Source: CS2-K091 sp035527155
Lineage (GTDB): Bacteria > Planctomycetota > Phycisphaerae > Sedimentisphaerales > Anaerobacaceae
Length of the DNA stretch: 16,588 bases
Reading direction: 5' to 3'
NCBI GenBank assembly: GCA_035527155.1
Contig: DATLBB010000189.1
Coordinates: 1 to 16,588 of the forward strand
Shown here: in pieces, positions 6,270 through 13,366 of the stretch
Layout: the number at the start of each line of letters is the position of its first letter
Numbering within the stretch: position 1 is the stretch's first letter
Made by a program: the position numbers and the translations under genes
Notes under the pieces: model-generated
The model's input: only the letters and a program-made list of their open reading frames with translations
Told to the model about the DNA's origin: nothing
Database searches by the model: none

Positions 6270-7805
6270 ATGAAAGAGATTATTGAAGTCGAGGTAAGGG
6301 CGCGAACGGTTGATTTTGGCAAATGCGAAACAGAGCTGCTTGCGTTGGGTCAATTCAGCGACGCCAAAAGATTAGACAAAGTGAGCGCAGAACTGGACAG
6401 GAAACTCGATGGTGCGATTGAGCGATTGATTAAATTAGGCGATTTCAAGGGAAAAGAAGGAACCAGCGCAGTTGTTTACGGCAATGGTAATGTAGGCGCC
6501 AAGCGCATATTGCTGGTCGGCTTAGGAGAAAGGAAAAAGGCGACGCCGGATACCATCCGCAAGGCGGCGGCCAACACGGCTAATAAGGCGGTATCAATGA
6601 AAGCGGAAACCGTCAGCCTGGGGCTGCACAGGGCCTTCGGTGGGCGGTTTGACTTGGGGACGATGGGACAGGCTTGCGCCGAAGGGACATATTTCGGCAG
6701 CTATCGGTATGATGAGTACGTTACCGAGAGCGAGGACGGGCGATTGGGCCGGCTCGGCGTTGAGGTGATAGATTCCGATTCGTCTAAAACAAGACAATTA
6801 AACAAGGGACTTTCTCGCGGGACCGTTATCGGCAAAGCGCAAAGCTACGCAAGGACATTGATGAACCGGCCGGCGAACGTAATAAATCCGGCTAAATTGG
6901 CAACGGCTGCGAAAGAGCTGGCCCTCGGGTGCAAGAGCTTAAGCTGTACGGTTTTTGACGAAAAACAATTGGCAGCAAAAGGGATGAACGGGATATTAGC
7001 AGTAGGTTCCGGCTCGCAAAATAAGCCTCGGCTGATAGTGCTGAGATATACTCCCGCTCAGCGAGTCGGCTCGCAAGTGCCCACGGTTGGCCTGGTCGGC
7101 AAAGCGATAACATTCGATTCCGGCGGGATAAGTATTAAGCCCGCAGATAATATGGACCAGATGAAATTAGATAAAACGGGCGGCATCGCGGTATTGGGCA
7201 CAATGAAGGCAGTGGCAGGACTGGGATTGGGCGCCAGAGTCATCGGGATAATTCCCGCTGCGGAGAATTTGCCGAGCGGGACAAGCTATCGGCCGGGCGA
7301 CATTATTACGACGTTCAGCGGTAAAACGGTTGAGGTCCAGAATACCGACGCCGAGGGAAGGATGATAATGTGCGACGCGCTCCACTACGCTGTTAAGGAA
7401 AACTGCGACGTTATCATTGATATAGCAACATTGACCGGCTCGTGCAAGGTCGCGCTTGGCAGCTATATGGCAGGCCTGATGGGTAACGATAAAAGACTGA
7501 TAAAACAACTGCAAAAGGCAGCAGATGACAGCGGCGAGCAGGTCTGGCCTATGCCGAGCGGCGATGAGTATGCAAAAGAGATGAAGAGCAAGATAGCAGA
7601 CCTGAAAAATATCGGCAGCAAGTGGGGCGGCGCGTGCACGGCAGCGGCGTTTTTGAGGCAGTTTGTAGGCGAGAAAAAATGGGCACATCTGGATATCGCA
7701 GGTACGGAGGTTTTTGAGAGGGCGACGGAATATTCAGTCGAAGGCTCAAGCGGATTCGGAGTGCGTGTGTTGACGAGTTATCTTATGAGTGTGGCGGGGA
7801 AGTGA
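6270..7805 (+). CDS. pepA: Leucyl aminopeptidase, M17 family
   Basis: The 511-residue product is a two-metal cytosolic aminopeptidase that removes N-terminal residues from peptides. The N-terminal half (about residues 1-180) is the variable M17 domain (PF02789). The C-terminal half (PF00883) keeps every metal and catalytic residue: Lys278, Asp283, Lys290, Asp301, Asp360, Glu362 and Arg364. Each sits exactly eight positions after its E. coli PepA counterpart. The family signature NTDAEGR is at 358-364 and the terminal HLDIAGT is present. AAGG lies about 10 bases before the ATG. PepA homologs in some bacteria also bind DNA in recombination or regulation; nothing here shows that role. The gene stands alone between repeat-bearing spacers. 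Confidence 0.95.
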   Translation: MKEIIEVEVRARTVDFGKCETELLALGQFSDAKRLDKVSAELDRKLDGAIERLIKLGDFKGKEGTSAVVYGNGNVGAKRILLVGLGERKKATPDTIRKAAANTANKAVSMKAETVSLGLHRAFGGRFDLGTMGQACAEGTYFGSYRYDEYVTESEDGRLGRLGVEVIDSDSSKTRQLNKGLSRGTVIGKAQSYARTLMNRPANVINPAKLATAAKELALGCKSLSCTVFDEKQLAAKGMNGILAVGSGSQNKPRLIVLRYTPAQRVGSQVPTVGLVGKAITFDSGGISIKPADNMDQMKLDKTGGIAVLGTMKAVAGLGLGARVIGIIPAAENLPSGTSYRPGDIITTFSGKTVEVQNTDAEGRMIMCDALHYAVKENCDVIIDIATLTGSCKVALGSYMAGLMGNDKRLIKQLQKAADDSGEQVWPMPSGDEYAKEMKSKIADLKNIGSKWGGACTAAAFLRQFVGEKKWAHLDIAGTEVFERATEYSVEGSSGFGVRVLTSYLMSVAGK

Positions 7806-7844
7806 GCCACGAATTTTTATGAGTTTTGAAATTAGGCAGGTTAG

Positions 7845-8423
7845 ATGAACGATAAAGGCAAAATGAGTGTAGATAACAAACGGATTGAGAAGGCGGTCAG
7901 TGAAATACTTCTGGCGGTCGGTGAAGACACTAAGCGTGATGGATTAAAGGAGACGCCGGAGCGGGTGGCAAGGATGTATGCCGAGCTGCTGGCGGGGATG
8001 CATGAAAATCCTCAAGAGCATCTTAGCAGCGTTTTTACCGAGAACTATAACGAAATCGTTCTTCTGCGTGACATCCCTTTTTACAGTATTTGTGAGCATC
8101 ATCTTATGCCGTTTATCGGCTCTGCGAACGTTGCATACCTGCCCTCGGGGGCGATTCTCGGGATAAGCAAATTGGCTCGAATTGTGGACTGTTTTGCCCG
8201 CCGACTTCAGGCCCAGGAAAGACTTACGTACCAGATAGCTGATTTTATAATGAACGGCTTAAAGCCACAAGGCGTTGCAGTGGTGCTGGAGGCTTCGCAT
8301 AGCTGTATGACGATTCGTGGTATAAAGAAGCCGGGCTCGGTAATGGTGACATCGGCACTTCGCGGGATATTTATGAGAGACCCAAGGAGCCGCAACGAGG
8401 TTATGAGCCTGATGCAAAAGTAG
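7845..8423 (+). CDS. folE: GTP cyclohydrolase I
   Basis: The 192-residue enzyme converts GTP to 7,8-dihydroneopterin triphosphate, the first step to folate, tetrahydrobiopterin and queuosine. Zinc ligands Cys83, His86 and Cys154 and catalytic His85 and His152 are all present (SICEHH and SHSCMTIRG). They align with E. coli Cys110, His113, Cys181, His112 and His179 at a constant offset of 27, so this is a zinc-dependent type I enzyme with a shorter N-terminus. AGG precedes ATG 7845 by 6 bases; ATG 7863 is an in-frame alternative. The next gene encodes a PTPS/QueD-family protein that would use the FolE product, so the two plausibly form a pterin unit. Confidence 0.96.
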   Translation: MNDKGKMSVDNKRIEKAVSEILLAVGEDTKRDGLKETPERVARMYAELLAGMHENPQEHLSSVFTENYNEIVLLRDIPFYSICEHHLMPFIGSANVAYLPSGAILGISKLARIVDCFARRLQAQERLTYQIADFIMNGLKPQGVAVVLEASHSCMTIRGIKKPGSVMVTSALRGIFMRDPRSRNEVMSLMQK

Positions 8424-8432
8424 CAATTAACA

Positions 8433-8459
8433 GCAGAGAACGCTGAGAGCGCAAAGAAA
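8433..8459 (+). repeat. Three degenerate 9-base repeats before the PTPS gene
   Basis: GCAGAGAAC (8433-8441), GCTGAGAGC (8442-8450) and GCAAAGAAA (8451-8459) form three imperfect 9-base units. They fill most of the 59-base gap between folE and the next gene and sit just upstream of its ribosome site. Confidence 0.65.
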
Positions 8460-8482
8460 GAAATTCAAGAGGGATCTTGTTT

Positions 8483-9295
8483 ATGCATAAAACGGGGAGG
8501 CAGGTACGATTTTCGATTAATCCTTTTTTGGCGAAGGACATTGAAGGCTCTAATTCATTTGCATCGCGGCCAACGGGGGAAGGATTGTCAATATTTTTCG
8601 AATTATTTGTAGAGGTGGCCGGCGAAGTTGAGCCTGCTACCGGATTTGTTGTTAACGTTCTCGATATCGACAGGAAAGTCCGCGCATTTGTGGTGCCGAT
8701 TTTCGCCGAGCGAATAAGAGAAGAATTTCGGCAAGGCAAACATATCGGGTTTTTCGAGATAGCTGAACTTTTGAAATCCGGCTGGGGACAATTGTCTGAT
8801 AAGTTTGGAACGGCGAGGATAAGCCAATTGAGCCTGAGGCTGAATCCTTTCAGGAAAGTGACGATAGAGTCGAAGGACTGCAAAATGATTTACTTTAGCG
8901 AGAAGTTTGAATTTGCGGCGACGCATAAGCTCTGGAACGAAGATTTTTCCGATGAACGTAATTTTGAGGTTTTCGGCAAATGCGCAAACCCTTCCGGGCA
9001 CGGGCATAACTATATTGTTGAGGTTACGATAAAGGCACCAGAGGACAAAGAGGTTTTCCTCGTGGGTGATTTTGAAAGAACAGTGGATGAGGAGCTTATA
9101 AAGATTGTGGACCACAAGAACCTGAATGTGGACGTTGCTGAGTTTGGCAAGACGAATCCGACGGTAGAAAATATTGCGGTCTTTGCGTGGAACAAACTTG
9201 CTGGTAAATTCGGCGATGTCCGGCAAAATGCCGGACTGCACTGCGTTACGGTCTGGGAAACTGATAAGACGTATAGCTCGTATTATGGGCAGTGA
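8483..9295 (+). CDS. Tandem PTPS/QueD-family protein with a decayed N-terminal domain
   Basis: The C-terminal domain (residues 135-270, PF01242) looks active: zinc ligands His148, His173 and His175 (ATHKL, GHGHNY), catalytic Cys167 in GKCANPSGHGHNY, Asp210-His211 (DHKNL) and Glu259 (VWETDK). It would act on dihydroneopterin triphosphate to make 6-pyruvoyl-tetrahydropterin or, as QueD, 6-carboxytetrahydropterin. The N-terminal 130 residues seem to be a second copy: PTGEG (30-34) sits where PSGHG is expected, then FFELFVEVAGEVEPATGFVV matches the PTPS strand and turn, but the Cys, zinc His and DH residues are gone. The frame is continuous. I chose ATG 8483, after AAGAGGGA (8467-8473). ATG 8885 could start the active domain alone. 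Whether the product is BH4- or queuosine-directed cannot be decided. Confidence 0.82.
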   Translation: MHKTGRQVRFSINPFLAKDIEGSNSFASRPTGEGLSIFFELFVEVAGEVEPATGFVVNVLDIDRKVRAFVVPIFAERIREEFRQGKHIGFFEIAELLKSGWGQLSDKFGTARISQLSLRLNPFRKVTIESKDCKMIYFSEKFEFAATHKLWNEDFSDERNFEVFGKCANPSGHGHNYIVEVTIKAPEDKEVFLVGDFERTVDEELIKIVDHKNLNVDVAEFGKTNPTVENIAVFAWNKLAGKFGDVRQNAGLHCVTVWETDKTYSSYYGQ

Positions 9296-9303
9296 CCCGT
9301 CGC

Positions 9304-9316
9304 TCGCGGCTCGCGA
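9304..9316. repeat. Small GC-rich hairpin after the PTPS gene
   Basis: TCGCG at 9304-9308 pairs with CGCGA at 9312-9316 around GCT, 8 bases after the stop. No T-run follows, so it is at most a weak terminator. The rest of the spacer to 9448 is AT-rich and shows nothing else I can support. Confidence 0.35.
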
Positions 9317-9448
9317 CTTGTGTTCCGGGGCCCAGTATATAAGGACAGCCAGCCGGCATAGAGTCCGGGGAAATTGATTATTCGTGATTGATAATTGGTT
9401 AATAGTTGTTATTCTTTTCAGATACAGAGTTTTTTAGACAGGTTTTAT

Positions 9449-10414
9449 ATGAGAACACTGGTTACAGGCGGGGCGGGGTTTATAGGGTCGCACCTGGCGG
9501 AGCGGCTGCTGGAAGAGGGTAACGACGTAGTCGTTGTTGATAATCTCAGTACCGGCAGTCTAAAAAACATTGAAAGTTTCAAAGACAAGGTTGGTTTTAA
9601 TTTTGTGGAGGGTGACATCCGGAACGTTGAGCTGATGGACGCTGTGGTGGAACAGAGCGAGGTGGTCTTTCATTTGGCTGCGGCTGTAGGTGTCAAGCTG
9701 ATAGCCGAGAGGCCCGTGCATACGATAGAGACGAATATCAGCGGTACTGAGGTGGTATTGGATGCCTCCAATAAGTTCCATAAAAAGATTTTTATTGCTT
9801 CCAGCAGCGAAATCTACGGCAAAAGCGAGGCGATCCCATTCCATGAAGATGACGATATTGTGTTAGGCAGCACGAGAGTCCCGCGGTGGTCCTACGCGTG
9901 TAGTAAGGCGATAGATGAGTTCCTTGCCCTTGCTTTTCATCAACAATACGGTCTGAGCGCCGTGGTTGGCAGGTTCTTTAACACGATTGGGCCAAGACAG
10001 ACAGGACAATACGGTATGGTGGTGCCTCGGTTTGTTCAATGGTCGTTGGCCGGTGAGCCGGTATCGATATACGGCAGCGGCCAGCAGAGGCGATGCTTTT
10101 GTTATGTTGGGGACGTTGTTGATGCGATCATCGGCTTGATGAACTGCGAGCAGGCAGCAGGGGACGTATATAACATCGGCTCTGCTGAAGAGATTGCTAT
10201 CGAGGCACTTGCTGATAAAATTATTGAAATGGCGGGCAGCAAGAGTGAAAAGAAATTTGTTCCGTATGACGTGGCTTATGGAAGACCTATGGAGGACATG
10301 ATGCGACGTGTGCCGAGCCTGGAACGAATCAAAAAGACGACCGGCTGGGAGCCGAAAACGAGCCTGACGGAGATGCTACAGGTAATTATTGAAAGTGAAA
10401 AACATAAACTGTAA
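9449..10414 (+). CDS. NAD-dependent sugar-nucleotide epimerase/dehydratase (extended SDR)
   Basis: The 321-residue product has the NAD-binding GGAGFIG (7-13) with Asp31 for the adenine ribose, the SSSEIYG segment (118-124), and the catalytic Tyr149-X3-Lys153 pair (WSYACSKA). FFNTIGPRQTG and SIYGSGQQRRCFCYVGDV are substrate-side motifs shared by UDP-glucose 4-epimerases, UDP-glucuronate decarboxylases and relatives (PF01370). The exact substrate cannot be read from the sequence; a UDP-sugar is the best guess. I chose ATG 9449 because the Rossmann fold begins at once there; the upstream extension is unlike the family. A weak AGG precedes it. It is the first gene of the polysaccharide locus, 113 bases before gmd. 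Confidence 0.88.
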   Translation: MRTLVTGGAGFIGSHLAERLLEEGNDVVVVDNLSTGSLKNIESFKDKVGFNFVEGDIRNVELMDAVVEQSEVVFHLAAAVGVKLIAERPVHTIETNISGTEVVLDASNKFHKKIFIASSSEIYGKSEAIPFHEDDDIVLGSTRVPRWSYACSKAIDEFLALAFHQQYGLSAVVGRFFNTIGPRQTGQYGMVVPRFVQWSLAGEPVSIYGSGQQRRCFCYVGDVVDAIIGLMNCEQAAGDVYNIGSAEEIAIEALADKIIEMAGSKSEKKFVPYDVAYGRPMEDMMRRVPSLERIKKTTGWEPKTSLTEMLQVIIESEKHKL

Positions 10415-10437
10415 AACATACAACGATAGAGTAAAAT

Positions 10438-10464
10438 CCAAAAAGAATTTTTGGTCAGGACCAA
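10438..10464. repeat. Two overlapping, mutually exclusive hairpins
   Basis: CCAAAAA (10438-10444) pairs perfectly with TTTTTGG (10448-10454) around GAA. TTGGT (10451-10455) can instead pair with ACCAA (10460-10464) around CAGG. TTGG at 10451-10454 is shared, so only one can form at a time. They lie 24 bases past the epimerase stop. Terminator, attenuator or chance are all open. Confidence 0.5.
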
Positions 10465-10482
10465 GAACGACGTAAGAGATAG

Positions 10483-10502
10483 ATTCCCGCCTTGGCGGGA
10501 AT
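10483..10502. repeat. Dispersed-type hairpin ATTCCCGC-CTTG-GCGGGAAT
   Basis: ATTCCCGC at 10483-10490 and GCGGGAAT at 10495-10502 form a perfect 8-bp stem with loop CTTG, followed by GACA. The GGAATGACA end matches the element near 6193. It is a common bacterial intergenic repeat type and ends 25 bases before the gmd start. Confidence 0.75.
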
Positions 10503-10527
10503 GACACAAACAGATGTAAGGGACATT

Positions 10528-11538
10528 ATGAAGAAGGCATTGATTACGGGTATTACGGGCCAGGACGGCTCATATCTTGTTGAGCTGCTGCTGAAAAAAG
10601 ATTACGAGGTCCTGGGCATCCTGCGGCGAAGCTCATCTTTTCATACGAGCAGGATCGACCACTTGTATAAGGACCCACACGAGCAGCCCCGGCTTAGATT
10701 GGTTTACGGAGATTTGACCGACGGGAGTAATCTGTCACGCATTGTGAACGAGGTCAAGCCTGATGAGGTTTATAACCTGGGTGCGCAAAGTCACGTTCGC
10801 GTAAGTTTTGATACGCCTATCTATACGGTTGATACAGATGCGCTTGGGACGCTTCGGCTGCTTGAGGCGATTCGGGGGATGGAAAAACCGGCAAAGTTCT
10901 ACCAGGCCTCGAGCAGCGAAATGTACGGCAAGGCAGTTGAAACACCGCAAACAGAGAATACGCCATTTTATCCGCGGAGTCCGTATGGCTGTGCGAAGGT
11001 GTACAGCTACTGGCAGACGATAAATTATCGGGAAGCATACGGGCTGTTTGCGTGTAACGGGATTTTGTTTAATCACGAATCGCCGAGGCGAGGTGAGACG
11101 TTTGTTACAAGAAAAATAACGCGAGCGGCGACGCGAATCAAACTGGGTCTACAGAACATACTTTATTTGGGCAATGTGGACGCCAAACGGGACTGGGGAT
11201 TTGCGGGTGATTACGTGGAGATGATGTGGCTGATGCTTCAGCACGACAAACCCGACGACTACGTGATAGCTACGGGCGAGAGTCATTCGGTGCGTGAGTT
11301 TCTGGATGAGGTATTCGGCTATCTTGATCTGGACTGGCAGAAGTATGTTGAAATCGACCGGCATTATTTTCGGCCGACGGAAGTTGACTGTTTGTTGGGT
11401 GACGCCAGCAAAGCAAAAAGGGTCCTTGGGTGGGAGCCAAAGGTGACTTTCAAAGAGCTTGCGAAAATAATGACGGACGCCGATATGGAAATCGCCAGGC
11501 GCGAAAAGATAATTAAAGAGCATGAGGAAGCAAAATAA
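10528..11538 (+). CDS. gmd: GDP-mannose 4,6-dehydratase
   Basis: The 336-residue enzyme converts GDP-D-mannose to GDP-4-keto-6-deoxy-D-mannose, the branch point to GDP-fucose, rhamnose and perosamine. The NADP site GITGQDGSYL (8-17) and the catalytic residues Ser129, Glu131, Tyr153 and Lys157 match E. coli Gmd Thr132, Glu134, Tyr156 and Lys160 at a constant offset of 3. The family blocks FNHESPRRGETFVTRKI and RDWGFAGDYVEMMW are intact. ATG 10528 follows AAGGGA by 6 bases; an upstream in-frame extension would read through the repeat hairpin and was rejected. Its usual partner fcl is 3 kb downstream, separated by three other genes. Confidence 0.96.
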   Translation: MKKALITGITGQDGSYLVELLLKKDYEVLGILRRSSSFHTSRIDHLYKDPHEQPRLRLVYGDLTDGSNLSRIVNEVKPDEVYNLGAQSHVRVSFDTPIYTVDTDALGTLRLLEAIRGMEKPAKFYQASSSEMYGKAVETPQTENTPFYPRSPYGCAKVYSYWQTINYREAYGLFACNGILFNHESPRRGETFVTRKITRAATRIKLGLQNILYLGNVDAKRDWGFAGDYVEMMWLMLQHDKPDDYVIATGESHSVREFLDEVFGYLDLDWQKYVEIDRHYFRPTEVDCLLGDASKAKRVLGWEPKVTFKELAKIMTDADMEIARREKIIKEHEEAK

Positions 11539-11654
11539 AATGACCGGTTTTTTCAGTAACAGGGAATCTGTGAATAGAAGCAGCCCTTTTTATTCGGAAG
11601 GTATTGTTTTTGGCACGCTTTGGAAACGCAGTTGACCGAAGGATTAAGGCGCAT

Positions 11655-12593
11655 ATGAAACAGCCCCACAAACCAAGTATAGCCGTGCTTATTCCGTGCC
11701 AGAACGAGCAAACGACGATAGGCAAAGTTGTAGATGACTTTCGCCGACAGCTTCCCTCCGCGACAATATATGTTTTCGACAACTGCTCAACAGATGCAAG
11801 CGCTGCGATAGCTGCCAAACACGGCGCGGTAGTAATAAAGGAGCCTCGTCAAGGCAAAGGTTTCGTTGTCGAAAGTATGTTTGACCGTATCGATGCAGAT
11901 TTTTACGTGATGGTCGATGGTGACGATACCTACCCGGCTGATTATGTTCATAAACTACTTGAGCCGGTCTTATGCGGAGATGCAGATATGAGTGTTGGCT
12001 CACGGCTCTCAGATTACTCAGGGAAGTCTTTTCGCCCGCTGCATGTTTTAGGCAACAACCTTGTTCGATTTCTTGTCAACTGGGCCGCCAAAACACAACT
12101 TACAGATATTTTGAGTGGGTACCGGGTGTTTAATCACAGGGTTGTGAAATATATTCCGGTGCTTTCGTCAGGGTTTGAAGTCGAGACAGAGATGACTATT
12201 CAGACGCTCTATTATCGGCTGAAGATTGTCGAAGTTTCGATTCCATATCAGGCCAGACCTACTGGCAGTGAGAGTAAACTGAGAACTTTTAGCGATGGTT
12301 TTCGAGTGTTGTGGAAAATCTTCAGCCTTTTCAGGTCATTCAAACCTTTAACCTTTTTTGGAGGTCTTGGATTATTGTTTTTGATTTTGGGGATCCTGGC
12401 GGGAATTCCGCCAGTTCACGATTATCTCACTAATCCTAATCACTACGTGCATCACGTTCCGCTGGCAATTTTAGCAGTAGGTTTGGTAATTCTATCCGGT
12501 ATATTTACTTTTCTTGGTATATTGCTTCACTCACTCAACTGGAGATTCAAAGAACTGCACAATGTTCTCACGAGAAAGGCCATGTCTGATTAG
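11655..12593 (+). CDS. Family 2 glycosyltransferase with C-terminal membrane anchor (polyprenyl-phosphate type)
   Basis: The 312-residue product starts with a GT-A fold (PF00535): IAVLIPCQNEQTTIGKVV (9-26), FDNCSTD (41-47) and the metal-binding DGDD (88-91). LTDILSGYRVFN and RPTGSESKL are typical of dolichol/undecaprenyl-phosphate sugar transferases such as DPM1-like and GtrB-like enzymes. Two strong membrane segments follow (roughly 225-245 and 265-290). It likely moves a sugar from a nucleotide donor to a lipid phosphate on the inner membrane face, making a donor for GT-C enzymes such as the product of the gene at 13367. ATG 11655 follows AAGG by 6 bases. The spacer before it (11539-11654) holds nothing convincing. 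Confidence 0.88.
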   Translation: MKQPHKPSIAVLIPCQNEQTTIGKVVDDFRRQLPSATIYVFDNCSTDASAAIAAKHGAVVIKEPRQGKGFVVESMFDRIDADFYVMVDGDDTYPADYVHKLLEPVLCGDADMSVGSRLSDYSGKSFRPLHVLGNNLVRFLVNWAAKTQLTDILSGYRVFNHRVVKYIPVLSSGFEVETEMTIQTLYYRLKIVEVSIPYQARPTGSESKLRTFSDGFRVLWKIFSLFRSFKPLTFFGGLGLLFLILGILAGIPPVHDYLTNPNHYVHHVPLAILAVGLVILSGIFTFLGILLHSLNWRFKELHNVLTRKAMSD

Positions 12594-12607
12594 AAAGGGG
12601 ATTTTCC

Positions 12608-13216
12608 GTGAAAGCACCACATGTAGTTAGAGGATATGGTCCCCTTGACTTGTTTTTGGCAAAACAAAGATGTAAGGCAGCCAAGAGGCAGATAAAATTA
12701 GCTGGAAAGCACGGCCGTATATTGGATATCGGCTGTGGTGCCTATCCTTTGTTTCTTGTTACTATAGATTTTTCAGAAAAATATGGTTTGGACAAAATAG
12801 CTCAAAACGATCATGTTAGTAAAGTAAAAGAACGGGGAATTACTCTTGTCAGTTGTGAAATTGAAAAAGAAGAGAGAATTCCTTTCGAGAATGATTACTT
12901 CGATGTAGTGAGCATGCTTGCAGTATTCGAACACATTGAGGTCGAGAGATTGGTTAAAATACACAAGGAAATATACAGAATATTAAAGCCAGGCGGGATG
13001 TACATTATGACTACTCCTGCATTTTGGAGTGGCCGGTTGCTTAGATTCTTAGCAAAGATACGTTTAATAAGCGAAGTCGAAATTAAAGAACATAAGGGCA
13101 GCTACAACTTCTCAAAGATTTCATCTGTGCTTCAACAGGCCTGTTTTGAGAAAGACAGATTACGATTTGGATATTTTGAAATTTTCATGAATACTTGGGT
13201 GACAGCAACCAAATGA
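12608..13216 (+). CDS. Class I SAM-dependent methyltransferase
   Basis: The 202-residue product has SAM motif I at RILDIGCG (37-44), an acidic residue at the second strand (DKIAQND), FDVVSMLAVFEHIE as motif II/III and LKPGGMYIMTTPAFW after it, the pattern of the Methyltransf_11/23 group. Acceptor unknown; in this setting a sugar or glycan lipid is a reasonable guess. Translation starts at GTG 12608, supported by a strong AAAGGGG ribosome site (12594-12600) directly after the preceding stop. Base composition is strikingly AT-rich: one sampled 60-base line (12781-12840) has about 33% GC, against about 50% in gmd. Confidence 0.88.
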   Translation: MKAPHVVRGYGPLDLFLAKQRCKAAKRQIKLAGKHGRILDIGCGAYPLFLVTIDFSEKYGLDKIAQNDHVSKVKERGITLVSCEIEKEERIPFENDYFDVVSMLAVFEHIEVERLVKIHKEIYRILKPGGMYIMTTPAFWSGRLLRFLAKIRLISEVEIKEHKGSYNFSKISSVLQQACFEKDRLRFGYFEIFMNTWVTATK

Positions 13217-13366
13217 TGATATCTAAGTACCAAATGTATGCAAAGAAGTATTGTTCTTTTAAGTTCTGTCTTTGATAACCTGAATTAATTTATTTGCGGC
13301 AACAAAGCTTTTTGTTCCAGGCTTATCCGTCGGAACGATTTGTGCATAATTGCTGAGGAGTAGCAC

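Noticed and set aside
11611..11626. TGGCACG resembling a sigma-54 -24 element before the family 2 glycosyltransferase
   Set aside because: The -24 half is perfect, but the -12 half at the right spacing reads GGAAA instead of TTGCA and lacks the required GC.
13301..13316. AACAAA-GCTT-TTTGTT hairpin before the GT-C gene as a terminator
   Set aside because: The six-pair stem is almost all A-T, has no T-run after it, and is within what an AT-rich spacer gives by chance.
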